From Jatrophihabitans sp. (GTDB lineage Bacteria; Actinomycetota; Actinomycetes; Mycobacteriales; Jatrophihabitantaceae), in the NCBI GenBank assembly GCA_025924515.1, contig JAICIE010000007.1:1-58344 (forward strand): a DNA stretch of 58,344 nucleotides, in the 5' to 3' direction. Numbering within the stretch: position 1 is the stretch's first letter; each line of letters starts with the position of its first letter. Shown in pieces: positions 25,077-33,182 of this stretch. Position numbers and translations under genes: made by a program. Under the pieces are notes generated by a model that ran no database searches, was not told where the DNA came from, and saw only the letters and a list, made by a program, of their open reading frames with translations.

Positions 25077-26372
25077 TCACGATGTGCCACCGGCCGGCTG
25101 CGGCACGCGCACCGCGCGGCAGATGGAGAAGGGCCCGCTCGAGATCGTCGCTGCGGGCTGCAATCCGTAGCGAGGCAGCTCGCGGGCGAACGACGCCCAC
25201 TGTTCGGAGAACATCTGTAGAACGATGACGGCTTCTACCGACAGGTAGCTCCCGGCGGCTGCGAGCAGCGCTCGGTGCAGGCCGAGTCCGTCGTCATCCT
25301 CGCCGACGATGGTCGCCTCCGCCACTGCGCCGATCGCTGCGCGCCGCGCCGGTGGATAGAACGGGAGGTTCGCCACGAGGACATCGACGCGCCCGCGCGT
25401 CCATGCCGGCAACGGATCGAGCAGTGATCCCGGCAGGAATCTGGCATTGCCAAGTTCGGCCCGTCGCGCGGCGCGCCGTGCTGCCCGCACGGCTCGGCGA
25501 TCGGGATCCACCCCGACGACCTCGGCCCGCGGTCGGTGCCGGGCGATGCCTAATGCGATCGCGCCGTTGCCGGTCCCACAGTCGATCGCAACAGTGTGCT
25601 TGTGTCCGTCGAGCTCGGCGATGACCGTGTCGACCAGGGTCTCGGCGTCCGGAGTCGGCACGAAGCTGCCCGGAGGGGAGTAGGTCTCCACGCCGGCGAT
25701 GCGGACCGTGACCGGCGCCAGGCCGATCCTCAGATCTGCCTGCACTGCGGCCCGAATCCGGGTCGGCCTGATCCGGCGGGACATCGCCGAGAGCACCCGG
25801 GCCACGCTCGCGCGGCCGTCGCGGGAGGCGACGCCTGACCAACGGCCGTCGCCTGCTGCCGCCAGGGCTCGGTCGAGCGTCCCGGTGAGTCGGCACCCGG
25901 CGGCGGCCGCCCGCGCCTGCCGAACGACGGCCGCGTCGCTGCACCCGGCGACGAAGCGCGTGCGCGCGTCGCGGTCGGCCGCACCGGGACGCAGCGCCTG
26001 CACCGCCGCCGTGAGCAGGATGTCGGCGGGCGCCCGCCGCGGCGCGTCGGCCCACAGCCGCTTCTCGAGCGGCGCGAACCACCACGGCGGCAGGAGCCCG
26101 GGGCAGATCCGGCGCTGCAGCAGCAGTTGGGAGCCGTCCGCCCAGAGATAGCCGACCGCCGGCACCCTGCGCCACAACCCCGTGCCGCCGATGCGGTAGC
26201 GCCACGGCTCGCCGTCGAGGGCGCGGCCGACGGCCTTCCAGACCGACGACGGGACGAGAACCTCGATATTGACGCCGGCGTCGCCGACGGGCGAGCGGGC
26301 GGTCACCACGGCGCCGTCGGCGGCGAGCCGATCTGCGGCGAGCTCGGCTGCGTACTTCGCGTCGGGCCTCAC
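25077..26372 (-). CDS. HemK-like class I methyltransferase with an extra N-terminal domain
   Basis: 431 residues from GTG 26372. The C-terminal half (about 235-425) is a SAM-dependent methyltransferase: PTPDAETLVDTVIAELD resembles the HemK substrate loop, AIDCGTGNGAIALGIA is motif I, VVGVDPDRRAVRAARR is motif II. The N-P-P-Y catalytic motif appears as DVLVANLPFYPP, that is N-L-P-F, which leaves amide-nitrogen methylation uncertain. Residues 1-200 form a separate domain I do not recognise (SPVGDAGVNIEVLVPSSVWKAV, GGTGLWRRVPAVGYLWADGSQLLLQRR), vaguely nucleotidyltransferase-like. Substrate unknown. It lies between the NHL operon and the divergent glycosidase-like gene. Confidence 0.72.
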   Translation of the reverse strand: MRPDAKYAAELAADRLAADGAVVTARSPVGDAGVNIEVLVPSSVWKAVGRALDGEPWRYRIGGTGLWRRVPAVGYLWADGSQLLLQRRICPGLLPPWWFAPLEKRLWADAPRRAPADILLTAAVQALRPGAADRDARTRFVAGCSDAAVVRQARAAAAGCRLTGTLDRALAAAGDGRWSGVASRDGRASVARVLSAMSRRIRPTRIRAAVQADLRIGLAPVTVRIAGVETYSPPGSFVPTPDAETLVDTVIAELDGHKHTVAIDCGTGNGAIALGIARHRPRAEVVGVDPDRRAVRAARRAARRAELGNARFLPGSLLDPLPAWTRGRVDVLVANLPFYPPARRAAIGAVAEATIVGEDDDGLGLHRALLAAAGSYLSVEAVIVLQMFSEQWASFARELPRYGLQPAATISSGPFSICRAVRVPQPAGGTS

Positions 26373-26633
26373 AGGATCCCGCCGGCGGGCGCCGTTCGAC
26401 CTGTTCGCAGGGACAGCGCCGCCGCGGCGCCGTCGCAAAGAGGCGCGGAATCTCGGTCGGCGGGGCCCATGCCTTGGGACCGTATCGAAGGCCGGGGTTC
26501 GCAACCACTTGAATGCCGACGTCGGCGGGCCTTCAGGTGCTTGCGGGATCCGCCGATTAGCGACCGTGAAGGCGGAACGTCCGTCCCCCCGCTCGTCCGC
26601 CAGCGTTCGGTATTCGACATCGGAGGTACGTCG

Positions 26634-27866
26634 ATGCGCTTGTTTTGTCTTTCCCGCCCGGCAGTCAGAGTCGTCGCAGGCGCTCTCGCCGCTACGGCGC
26701 CATTGGCCACCATGTGGGTGGCGGATGGTCCGGTTGCCGCCGCGCAGGCGACGGCCGTCATGCCAGCCGCGCAGCAGACCTGGATGGACGACCAGGAGTC
26801 GCCGACGCACAGCTACACACAGGCCGAGGCGGTGGCTCAGGCGAAACGCTTCTCACTCATCAGCGCGCTGCCGAATACCTATGCGCCGTACGTATCGGCG
26901 ATGAAGGCGGCCAATCCCAACCTCAAACTCTTCGTGTACATGAACGGCACAATGGCCAACGGCGGTGAGGTCAAGTCTGCGCCCGAGGCGTGGTTCCTGC
27001 ACGACCGGTACGGCCACCGCTTGCAGAACCAGTGGCATCTGTTTCTGATGGACATCGCCAATCCCGCGTGGACCACGAACCGCATCGGCCAGTGTGCTGC
27101 TCTCGTGGCCCAGAGCCATTACGACGGGTGCTTCCTCGACAACCTGGGCAGCGGCACCTTCGGCACCGGAATGCTGTCCGGGACGCCGATCGACCCGGCG
27201 ACCGGGCTGGCGTACACGGCCGGCGCGTGGTTGCCCCGCGCGGCCAAGCTCGCCGATGCGGTGCGCGTCGGCACCGGCAAGCCCGTCTTCGGCAACGGCC
27301 TCGTCAACGGGCAGGCCTACTTCGCCGGAGGAGCCGCATCGTCGAGCACGTTGTTCAACGGCAGCCAGATCGCCTGTGCGGAGACGTTCGTGCGGACCGC
27401 ACGCATGGCTATCAACGAGTACCGTTCGCTCACCGCGTGGAAGCAGGACGTGGACATGCTTGCGGCCGCCGCGTCGCAAGGCCGCCGCGTCGCCGCACTC
27501 ACCAAGGTGTGGGCCAGCGGCACCACCCAACAGATCTACCGGTGGCACACGTTCGCGGTCGGGTCATTCCTGCTCGGCGCCGACGGCAACCAGTTCTTCG
27601 AGTTCAGCTCGTCACCGAAGGCCGCGCTGTCCGCAGGCGACTCCATCCTGCCTAATCTGACCCGGCTGGGCAGCCCGAGCGGCGGCTACACCGCCATGAA
27701 CGGCATCTACGCGCGCGCGTTCACCGGTGGCATGGTCCTGGTCAACCCGACCTCTCAGCCGGTCGTCGTGCCGCTGACCAGGACCTACACCGGAGCCTTG
27801 ACCGGCCAAACGGAGACCGGCTCCATCACCGTCGATCCCCACGGCGCGCGATTCTTGCTCGGCTGA
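26634..27866 (+). CDS. secreted glycosidase-like protein, paralog 1 of 3
   Basis: 410 residues from ATG 26634 with GGAGG 7 nt upstream. Signal peptide about 1-38. The mature part starts with the paralog signature W-M-DDQESPTHSYTQ and has LKLFVYMNGTMANGGE, SHYDGCFLDNLGSGTFG, GKPVFGNGLVNGQAYF and ALTKVWASGTTQQIYRWHTFAVGSFLLG. The strand-turn-acidic pattern (YDGCFLDN) resembles TIM-barrel hypothetical glycosidases of the GHL15/GH114 kind, and the last 70 residues look like the small beta domain that follows such barrels (GGMVLVNPTSQPVVVPL...). Enzymatic activity is inferred, not shown. It converges on paralog 2 with a 14-nt gap containing the palindrome GAAGGCCTTC. Confidence 0.7.
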   Translation: MRLFCLSRPAVRVVAGALAATAPLATMWVADGPVAAAQATAVMPAAQQTWMDDQESPTHSYTQAEAVAQAKRFSLISALPNTYAPYVSAMKAANPNLKLFVYMNGTMANGGEVKSAPEAWFLHDRYGHRLQNQWHLFLMDIANPAWTTNRIGQCAALVAQSHYDGCFLDNLGSGTFGTGMLSGTPIDPATGLAYTAGAWLPRAAKLADAVRVGTGKPVFGNGLVNGQAYFAGGAASSSTLFNGSQIACAETFVRTARMAINEYRSLTAWKQDVDMLAAAASQGRRVAALTKVWASGTTQQIYRWHTFAVGSFLLGADGNQFFEFSSSPKAALSAGDSILPNLTRLGSPSGGYTAMNGIYARAFTGGMVLVNPTSQPVVVPLTRTYTGALTGQTETGSITVDPHGARFLLG

Positions 27867-27880
27867 AGAAGGCCTTCCGG

Positions 27881-29140
27881 TCAGCCGAGCAGGAACCGCG
27901 CCGTGTGCCCCGCCAACGTGAGGGAGCCGCTCACGCTCGCTCCGCTGAGCGCGTCCTTATACGTCTTGGGCAAGGAGATCGTGAGCGAGCTGCCGGTGGG
28001 ATTGACCGCCACCAGGCCGCCGCTGAACGGCCGCCGGTAGACGCCGTTCAGCGATGAGTATCCCGCTGCGGGAGAACCCAGGCCGCCCAGCTTGGCGAGC
28101 AGCGAGTCACCGGCGGAGATGTCGGTCTTCGGCGAGGCGCTGAACTCGAAGGTCTGCAAGCCGTTCTCCGCGAGGAGGAATGACCCGACCGCGAACGCAT
28201 GCCAGTTGGCGATCTGGGTCTGCGTGCCGCTCACCCAAACCTTCGTGATTGCGGCGAAGCGCTTCCCGTTGGCGGCCGCCTGGGCCACCATGTTGACGTC
28301 CTGCTTCCAGGCCGTAAGGGAGCGGAAGGAGGTTATGCCGGACTTCGCGAGCCGGATGAAGGCCTCGGCGAGGGCTCCGTTCGTCGTCGTGGATATCACG
28401 CTCGACGGCGCGGTCGGATCGAAGTACGCCTGGCCGGTCGAGAGCCCGTTGCCGAAAGTGAACCTGTTGGTCTGTGTACGGATGGTGCCGGCGAGACTCG
28501 CCGTGCGACTCAACCAGTTCTTGGCAGTGTAGGGATAGCCGGTCGAAGGATCGATCGGCGTCGCCGACAATTGCCCGAACGTCCCGGTGCCGAGATTGTC
28601 GACGAAGCAGCCGTCGTAGTGGCTGATGGCGATGAGGTGACTGCATTTCGTGACGCGATTGCTCACCCATCCGGAGTTGCCCGGATTCATCAGGTACAGC
28701 TTCCAGGAGTTCATCAGGCGGTGCCCGTACCTGTCGTGAAGGAACCATGACTCGGGCAGTCCGGTCGCCTCGGCGCCGGTTGCGAACGTGCCGTTCATGT
28801 AGGCCAGCAGCCGGAGGCTCGGATTCGCGGTCTTCATCGCCGAGACGTACGACGAGTACGTACTCGTCAGCGCGCTGATGATGGAGAAGCGCTTGGCCTG
28901 AGTGACCGCCTCGGTCGCGGTGTAGTTGTGCGTGGGCGATTCTTGATCGTCGAGCCACATGAGGCGAGTCGGAGACGAGGACGTGGTCGTCTGCGTCGTC
29001 GAGGTCGCGGCACTGGCGACCGCTTGGGCCGGCGAGCTGGTGAGGGACAGCAGGGTGCAGCTTGCCAGTGCCCCGGCCAGGGCTGCTGTGATTGTTGCCT
29101 TGCCGCCGGCGATGCGACGCAGAGCAGGAAGCTTCGACAT
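27881..29140 (-). CDS. secreted glycosidase-like protein, paralog 2 of 3
   Basis: 419 residues from ATG 29140 with GGAAGG 6 nt upstream; a longer open frame reaches 29230 but would precede the signal sequence. Signal peptide about 12-45 (ITAALAGALASCTLLSLTSSPAQA) and a Thr/Ser linker. The same core as the neighbour: W-L-DDQESPTHNYT, LRLLAYMNGTFATGAE, SHYDGCFVDNLGTGTFG, AITKVWVSGTQTQIANWHAFAVGSFLL. By eye about half of the positions are identical to paralog 1. All acidic residues of the DDQE and YDG.DN motifs are kept, so it is probably active if the family is enzymatic. Confidence 0.7.
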   Translation of the reverse strand: MSKLPALRRIAGGKATITAALAGALASCTLLSLTSSPAQAVASAATSTTQTTTSSSPTRLMWLDDQESPTHNYTATEAVTQAKRFSIISALTSTYSSYVSAMKTANPSLRLLAYMNGTFATGAEATGLPESWFLHDRYGHRLMNSWKLYLMNPGNSGWVSNRVTKCSHLIAISHYDGCFVDNLGTGTFGQLSATPIDPSTGYPYTAKNWLSRTASLAGTIRTQTNRFTFGNGLSTGQAYFDPTAPSSVISTTTNGALAEAFIRLAKSGITSFRSLTAWKQDVNMVAQAAANGKRFAAITKVWVSGTQTQIANWHAFAVGSFLLAENGLQTFEFSASPKTDISAGDSLLAKLGGLGSPAAGYSSLNGVYRRPFSGGLVAVNPTGSSLTISLPKTYKDALSGASVSGSLTLAGHTARFLLG

Positions 29141-29460
29141 GAGTGCCTTCCAGTGCTGGAGTACGGGGGCGAGCCCGCTCGAGACTTGGCGGCTCACGTC
29201 GCGGAGCGGTGCGGATACGCCTGACGCCACTGCCGCGGGATGATCACGCGGAGCCGTCTTCGGGGGGTTCTCGATTATGACGTCGTCCAGATGCGGATTA
29301 ATAGCACATGCTGGGCGGCTCGGGGGTCGTAGTGAGGCAGCTCCTAGAAGGTTGTGAGGGAAGCAAAATTATCTCGAAAGGGCACGTTACCGCAGCCCGC
29401 CTCTCCCGGCATCTTTTCCCATACGACATCACATCCGGGTTAAGCCGGCCGGTGCACCAT
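29141..29460. other. 320-nt intergenic stretch, probable promoter region of paralog 2
   Basis: No coding sequence I would accept. The stretch has AT-richer patches (GGATTAATAGCAC at 29295-29307, AAAATTATCTCG at 29365-29376, ATACGACATC near 29421) in an otherwise GC-rich background. It should hold the promoter of the leftward glycosidase-like gene and the end of the RiPP operon transcript. No strong hairpin terminator was found downstream of the nucleotidyltransferase stop at 29461. Confidence 0.4.
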
Positions 29461-30654
29461 TTATCGCTGCGCGGCGACCTTGGAGAAGTACTCGCCTCGT
29501 TCGCGCGTGCCTCCACCAGGAGCCGTGACCGGCTCGGACGGGATCCTGGCGGCCCTGGGCGACCAAGAGCGCCTGAGCACCGACGATCCGAGGGCAGCCG
29601 CGTGGCGCGCGTGCAGCAGTCTGCGCAAACGGGGGGAGAGCCCTAGCCCGACGTTGCGGTACAGCGGGGTCGTGAGTGCGATCGATGTGAAGGGGTGGAC
29701 CGTCGACCCGAAGGACGCCGCTGCGTCGCCTACGGCCACGGCAGCCAAGATCGAAGAAGGCGCCAACGCGTCGAGCACCCCGCGGGGAACCGGCGTGGCC
29801 GCGATCCTTCGGGCTCGGTCGAGCATCACCGCGGTGGCCAGGCGGGCACGCCAGGCCCGGGCCACGTCCGCGACGTCCTCCCACTCCGGGCGCAAGGTGC
29901 GCAGCGCACGGTCGATATCGACCAGCCAGCCGAGCCGATCCCCGCCGCTGAGCGACGCGTGCAGGCACAGGTGGACGACCGTGGCCGTCGGCGCGAGGGT
30001 CGGAACATCCAGCCCGGCCACCGGGGTCGACGTCCGGTCCTTGAAGAGCGCGCAGGTGCTGATCGGGAAGGCGCGGCGCTGGTCGTGCCGGTTGAGCAGG
30101 CTCCAGTGCAGGTCGCAAAGCGTGCCGTCCGGCAGGACGAGATGCACCTGGCCGCGCATCTGGTCGCTGATCAGCCGCCAGTTCGCGTCCAGCAGCTGGC
30201 AGCCGGCACCCTCCATCGCGCTCACGGCGTCGGCGAAGGCCTCCGGCGGCACGAGGACGTCGATGTCGGCGTAGGTACGCAGGTCCGTGCGGGAGTACAT
30301 GGCCCCGATGACAGGCCCCTTGAAGGAGAGCCAGTCGATCTGCGCCCGCTCGAGAACGTCGCCGACGAAACCCAGTGCCTGCGCGGCGTGCATTCCACCA
30401 ACGGCGCCGGCGACGTATCTGTCACTCAGGGCAGCCTCGACGTCGGGTGGAAGATTGGTCAGACCGTGCAGGCTGAGAAAGACCGCGGGAAGGACGCGTT
30501 GATACTCCGCGACGGCCACCAGCGGCGTGGCGTCCCGGCCGCGCAGGAGGTCGTCGAGTTCGGCAATCGGCCTGTTCCAGTCGTGCTCGATGATGCACTG
30601 CCGCAGCAGTCGGCGGACAGCGCTCCGGCCGAGCGGTATCTCGGCCGTCACCAT
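29461..30654 (-). CDS. RiPP-cluster nucleotidyltransferase (NTP_transf_5-like)
   Basis: 397 residues from ATG 30654, overlapping the B2 protease gene by 7 nt. The fold signature is IDWLSFKGPVIGAMYSRTDLRTYADIDVLVPPEAFADAV with the D-I-D metal pair, then GQVHLVLPDGTLCDLHWSLLNRH. This matches the uncharacterised nucleotidyltransferase family that recurs in lasso-peptide clusters together with an HPr-kinase homolog. In those clusters its job is not settled; adding a nucleotide or extending a phosphate on the peptide is a reasonable guess. It is the last gene of the minus-strand biosynthetic operon. Confidence 0.8.
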   Translation of the reverse strand: MVTAEIPLGRSAVRRLLRQCIIEHDWNRPIAELDDLLRGRDATPLVAVAEYQRVLPAVFLSLHGLTNLPPDVEAALSDRYVAGAVGGMHAAQALGFVGDVLERAQIDWLSFKGPVIGAMYSRTDLRTYADIDVLVPPEAFADAVSAMEGAGCQLLDANWRLISDQMRGQVHLVLPDGTLCDLHWSLLNRHDQRRAFPISTCALFKDRTSTPVAGLDVPTLAPTATVVHLCLHASLSGGDRLGWLVDIDRALRTLRPEWEDVADVARAWRARLATAVMLDRARRIAATPVPRGVLDALAPSSILAAVAVGDAAASFGSTVHPFTSIALTTPLYRNVGLGLSPRLRRLLHARHAAALGSSVLRRSWSPRAARIPSEPVTAPGGGTRERGEYFSKVAAQR

Positions 30655-31055
30655 CCGTACCTTGCAAGTTCTTTGTGCCCGTTGCGCCCGGGAGGGGGGC
30701 CGACGTCGACGCCCTGCACCTCCACCCAGGCGTGCGCTTCCTGATTGGTCGGGCGCTCCGGCAGGCCGATCACGATGTCGGCCCTGACGCCGGACTGTGC
30801 GAGGAGCCGATAGAGGACGAGCGAGCGCATCAGGCACGCGGGGCGCCAGCTACCGATACGCAGCCGACGCCAGACGAAGCGTCCGGTTGCCCGGGGCGCG
30901 AGATTCGGGCCGCTGTGTCTCGGCACATCTGCCAACCGCTGGACGGCGACCGGGAGGGGGTGCCTCGACAGGGCGAGGACGGCTAGGAGATATGCGTGCC
31001 ACGCCCGGGCGAACATCACGAGCCGGCCGGGCGCGGAACGAGACCGCAGGTTCAT
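30648..31055 (-). CDS. lasso peptide B2-type leader protease (transglutaminase fold)
   Basis: 135 residues from ATG 31055, overlapping the RRE gene stop (ATGA). Cysteine-protease layout of lasso B2 proteins: Cys74 in WRPACLMRSLVLYRLL, His108 in EAHAWVEVQG, with Asp117 as possible third residue. The GLP....EAHAWVEV spacing is diagnostic. It would cut the leader from the precursor once the upstream RRE protein has delivered it. The start is fixed by overlap and length; B2 proteins are typically 130-150 residues. The usual B1-B2 split seen in actinobacteria is kept. Confidence 0.88.
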   Translation of the reverse strand: MNLRSRSAPGRLVMFARAWHAYLLAVLALSRHPLPVAVQRLADVPRHSGPNLAPRATGRFVWRRLRIGSWRPACLMRSLVLYRLLAQSGVRADIVIGLPERPTNQEAHAWVEVQGVDVGPPPGRNGHKELARYGW

Positions 31056-31351
31056 TCCCCGGTCTCGGGCGTGACCGTCACGAGATTGCGCGCGGCGAGG
31101 GCCTCGACGAATTCGACGACGTCGCGTGACACGTCCGGCGGGCAGTCCTCGAAGGCACCGCGCACACGGTCGACGAGCTGTTCCACGGTGGCACCGCCGT
31201 TGCCGAGGGAGTCCCAGAGCACCGACGCGACCGAATCCAGACCGAAGTACTCCGCGGTATCAAGATCGAGGACGATCGCTCCCTGATCCCCCGCGAGCTG
31301 TTGTACGACGGCCCGGGGATTGCGCCGGACGCGGTTCGTCATATCGACCAC
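31052..31351 (-). CDS. PqqD-like RiPP recognition protein (lasso B1)
   Basis: 99 residues from GTG 31351, chosen because AGAGGA lies 9 nt upstream; an in-frame ATG at 31342 gives 96. PqqD/RRE winged-helix pattern: VRRNPRAVVQQLAGDQGAIVLDLDTAEYFGLDSVASVLWDSLGNGGATVEQLVDRV. The GAIVLDLDTAEYFGLD strand pair is where the leader docks in homologs. It presents the precursor leader to the B2 protease and cyclase. Fourteen nucleotides separate it from the permease gene upstream; it overlaps the protease downstream. Confidence 0.88.
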   Translation of the reverse strand: MVDMTNRVRRNPRAVVQQLAGDQGAIVLDLDTAEYFGLDSVASVLWDSLGNGGATVEQLVDRVRGAFEDCPPDVSRDVVEFVEALAARNLVTVTPETGE

Positions 31352-31365
31352 AACAATTATTCCTC

Positions 31366-32187
31366 TCAGTACAGACCCAATGTGCCACGGCGCTGTTCCC
31401 GCGCCACCGCGAGCCGGAAGACGTAGAGGCCGGCAGCGAGAAACACTGCCGCCATCGGTGTGAGCTTCACGAAGGCGTCGAGAAGTACCGACCAGCCGGC
31501 CCCGCCCAGGAGGCATTCCCGCTCACCCTCGAGTGTGATGGCGATCGGGTTGTACCGGAGGAACGCGAGCCACGAAGGCAGCAGCGAGAGCGGAAAGAAC
31601 GCGCCGGAGCTCAACGTGAAGATTGTGACACCGATACCCGCCACGGTTCCGCCGCGGCGGAAGGTCAACGTGCCCGCGGCGCTCATGAGGCCGAGACCCC
31701 AGACGATGCCGACGAAGAACACGAGCAGCACGAAACCCGGCAGCATGCCCGTCCAGTAAAAGTCGGCTCCGAACACGAGGTGCACCAGAATGAGGAAGAT
31801 GCCGATGCGGAGGGGCACGTACAGCGCTTCGTACATCGCCGACCCGAGCTGCACGATGGTCGCTGAGGTCGGCGAAATCATCAGGACTTCGATAGTTCCC
31901 ATCAGCTGCTCGGTACGCATTGCCGTCACCAGCCTGACGACCCCCACCTGCAGGAAGCTCGTCACGGCGATGCCGGTGGTCACGAACTCCACGTAGGACA
32001 CATGCTGCCCGGCGTACGACGGAAGAGAGTTGGATGAAACCAGCCGGCCGACGAAGTAGAACGTGACGAGCTGGAACAACAGCCCGGTGAAGTCGGTGAC
32101 GAACGCCAGTCGGTAACTCAGCGCCATCCTGAAATCCCGGCGGACGAACGCGCCGAGCTTCGCGATCTCTGCGACGGCCGCCGTCAC
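31366..32187 (-). CDS. ABC-2 type transporter permease of the RiPP cluster
   Basis: 273 residues from GTG 32187, overlapping the ATPase stop (GTGA). Six predicted transmembrane segments: LAFVTDFTGLLFQLVTFYFVG; a helix at VEFVTTGIAVTSFLQVGVVRL; the MGTIEVLMISPTS coupling stretch common to ABC-2 permeases; LRIGIFLILVHLVFG; MLPGFVLLVFFVGIVWGLGLM; and a last one near VKLTPMAAVFLAAGLYVF. It should form the membrane channel with the ATPase to export the mature peptide and give self-protection. Confidence 0.87.
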   Translation of the reverse strand: MTAAVAEIAKLGAFVRRDFRMALSYRLAFVTDFTGLLFQLVTFYFVGRLVSSNSLPSYAGQHVSYVEFVTTGIAVTSFLQVGVVRLVTAMRTEQLMGTIEVLMISPTSATIVQLGSAMYEALYVPLRIGIFLILVHLVFGADFYWTGMLPGFVLLVFFVGIVWGLGLMSAAGTLTFRRGGTVAGIGVTIFTLSSGAFFPLSLLPSWLAFLRYNPIAITLEGERECLLGGAGWSVLLDAFVKLTPMAAVFLAAGLYVFRLAVAREQRRGTLGLY

Positions 32188-33182
32188 TGGTCCGGCGCTT
32201 CCACGATGCTCAGGAACGCCGACTCGATTCCGGAGCGCTCCTCGCGGCAGGCGAGGACGGCGACGCCGCACTGCGTCAGATCGCAGATGACGCGTCCGAG
32301 GACGGCGTCGGGGCCCAGTTCCACGAGGACGTGCTCCGCATCGACGGGGACGACCGTCACTCCTCGCACCAACCGGGCCGCTGCGTCGGCGAGCGGGACG
32401 TCGCCCAGCGGACGCTCCGGACGGAGCCGGAGCACGTAGCGCTCCTTCGGCTGTTGCGCCAGCAGCTCCGGGACCGTGCCGCTGAACAGCACCCGGCCCT
32501 TGTTCAGGACGATGACACGGTCGGCGAAGGCGCGGATCTCGTCCAACCGCTGCGTCGCCCACAACACCGCGGCGGATCGGCCAGCGACCGCGGACACGAG
32601 CTCCTGAACCCGCCGCGCGGCTGCGGGGTCGAGGTCGTGCGTCGACTCGTCGACGAGCAGGAGCGCCGGCTGCCCGAGAAGGGCGCGGGCGACCGAGAGG
32701 CGTTTCTGCATGCCGTGCGAGTAGGTCGACACCGGCTTGCCGGCGACGTCGCTGAGGTCGACGTCCGAAAGGCACTGGCGGACGCGCTGCTTGGCGACCC
32801 GGACCGGCATCCCCAGCAACCGGGCGAAGAACAACAGGTTCTCGAAGCCCGACAGCCGCATATAGAAGGTGCGGTCGCCCGACGGCACCAAGGCCACCCG
32901 GTCCCGACCGTGCCGCGCACCGAGGCGGGCCACCGGGCGGCCCAGAACCCGCACGGTTCCGGACGTCGGTTGGGTCAGCCCGATGACGGTTCGCAGCATC
33001 GTCGTCTTACCCGCCCCGTTGGGGCCGAGTACGGCGCAGATCTGGCCCGCCTCGACCACCACGTCGACCTCGCTGAGGGCGCAGGTGCTGCCGAAGGTGC
33101 GTGACACCTGTTTCAGTTCGAGCACGGGAGCTGCGGATACGGCGGTCTGCGGCGACCTCTCCGCGGCCATGGAGTCGATCAT
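32184..33182 (-). CDS. ABC transporter ATP-binding protein of the RiPP cluster
   Basis: 332 residues from ATG 33182, overlapping the cyclase stop (ATGA). Walker A GPNGAGKT (53-60), signature YSHGMQKR (154-161; Ser-His-Gly replaces the common Ser-Gly-Gly), Walker B LLLVDES (174-180) and the D-loop HDLDPAAA. The C-terminal 90 residues are the accessory domain often found on drug and peptide exporters (DrrA-like). It energises the permease that follows. Separate half-transporter genes distinguish this cluster from those with a fused LasD-type exporter. Confidence 0.9.
   Translation of the reverse strand: MIDSMAAERSPQTAVSAAPVLELKQVSRTFGSTCALSEVDVVVEAGQICAVLGPNGAGKTTMLRTVIGLTQPTSGTVRVLGRPVARLGARHGRDRVALVPSGDRTFYMRLSGFENLLFFARLLGMPVRVAKQRVRQCLSDVDLSDVAGKPVSTYSHGMQKRLSVARALLGQPALLLVDESTHDLDPAAARRVQELVSAVAGRSAAVLWATQRLDEIRAFADRVIVLNKGRVLFSGTVPELLAQQPKERYVLRLRPERPLGDVPLADAAARLVRGVTVVPVDAEHVLVELGPDAVLGRVICDLTQCGVAVLACREERSGIESAFLSIVEAPDQ

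Noticed and set aside
29308-29646. 112-codon plus-strand frame in the gap after the nucleotidyltransferase
   Set aside because: Overlaps the certain nucleotidyltransferase gene antisense and has no domain or ribosome site.
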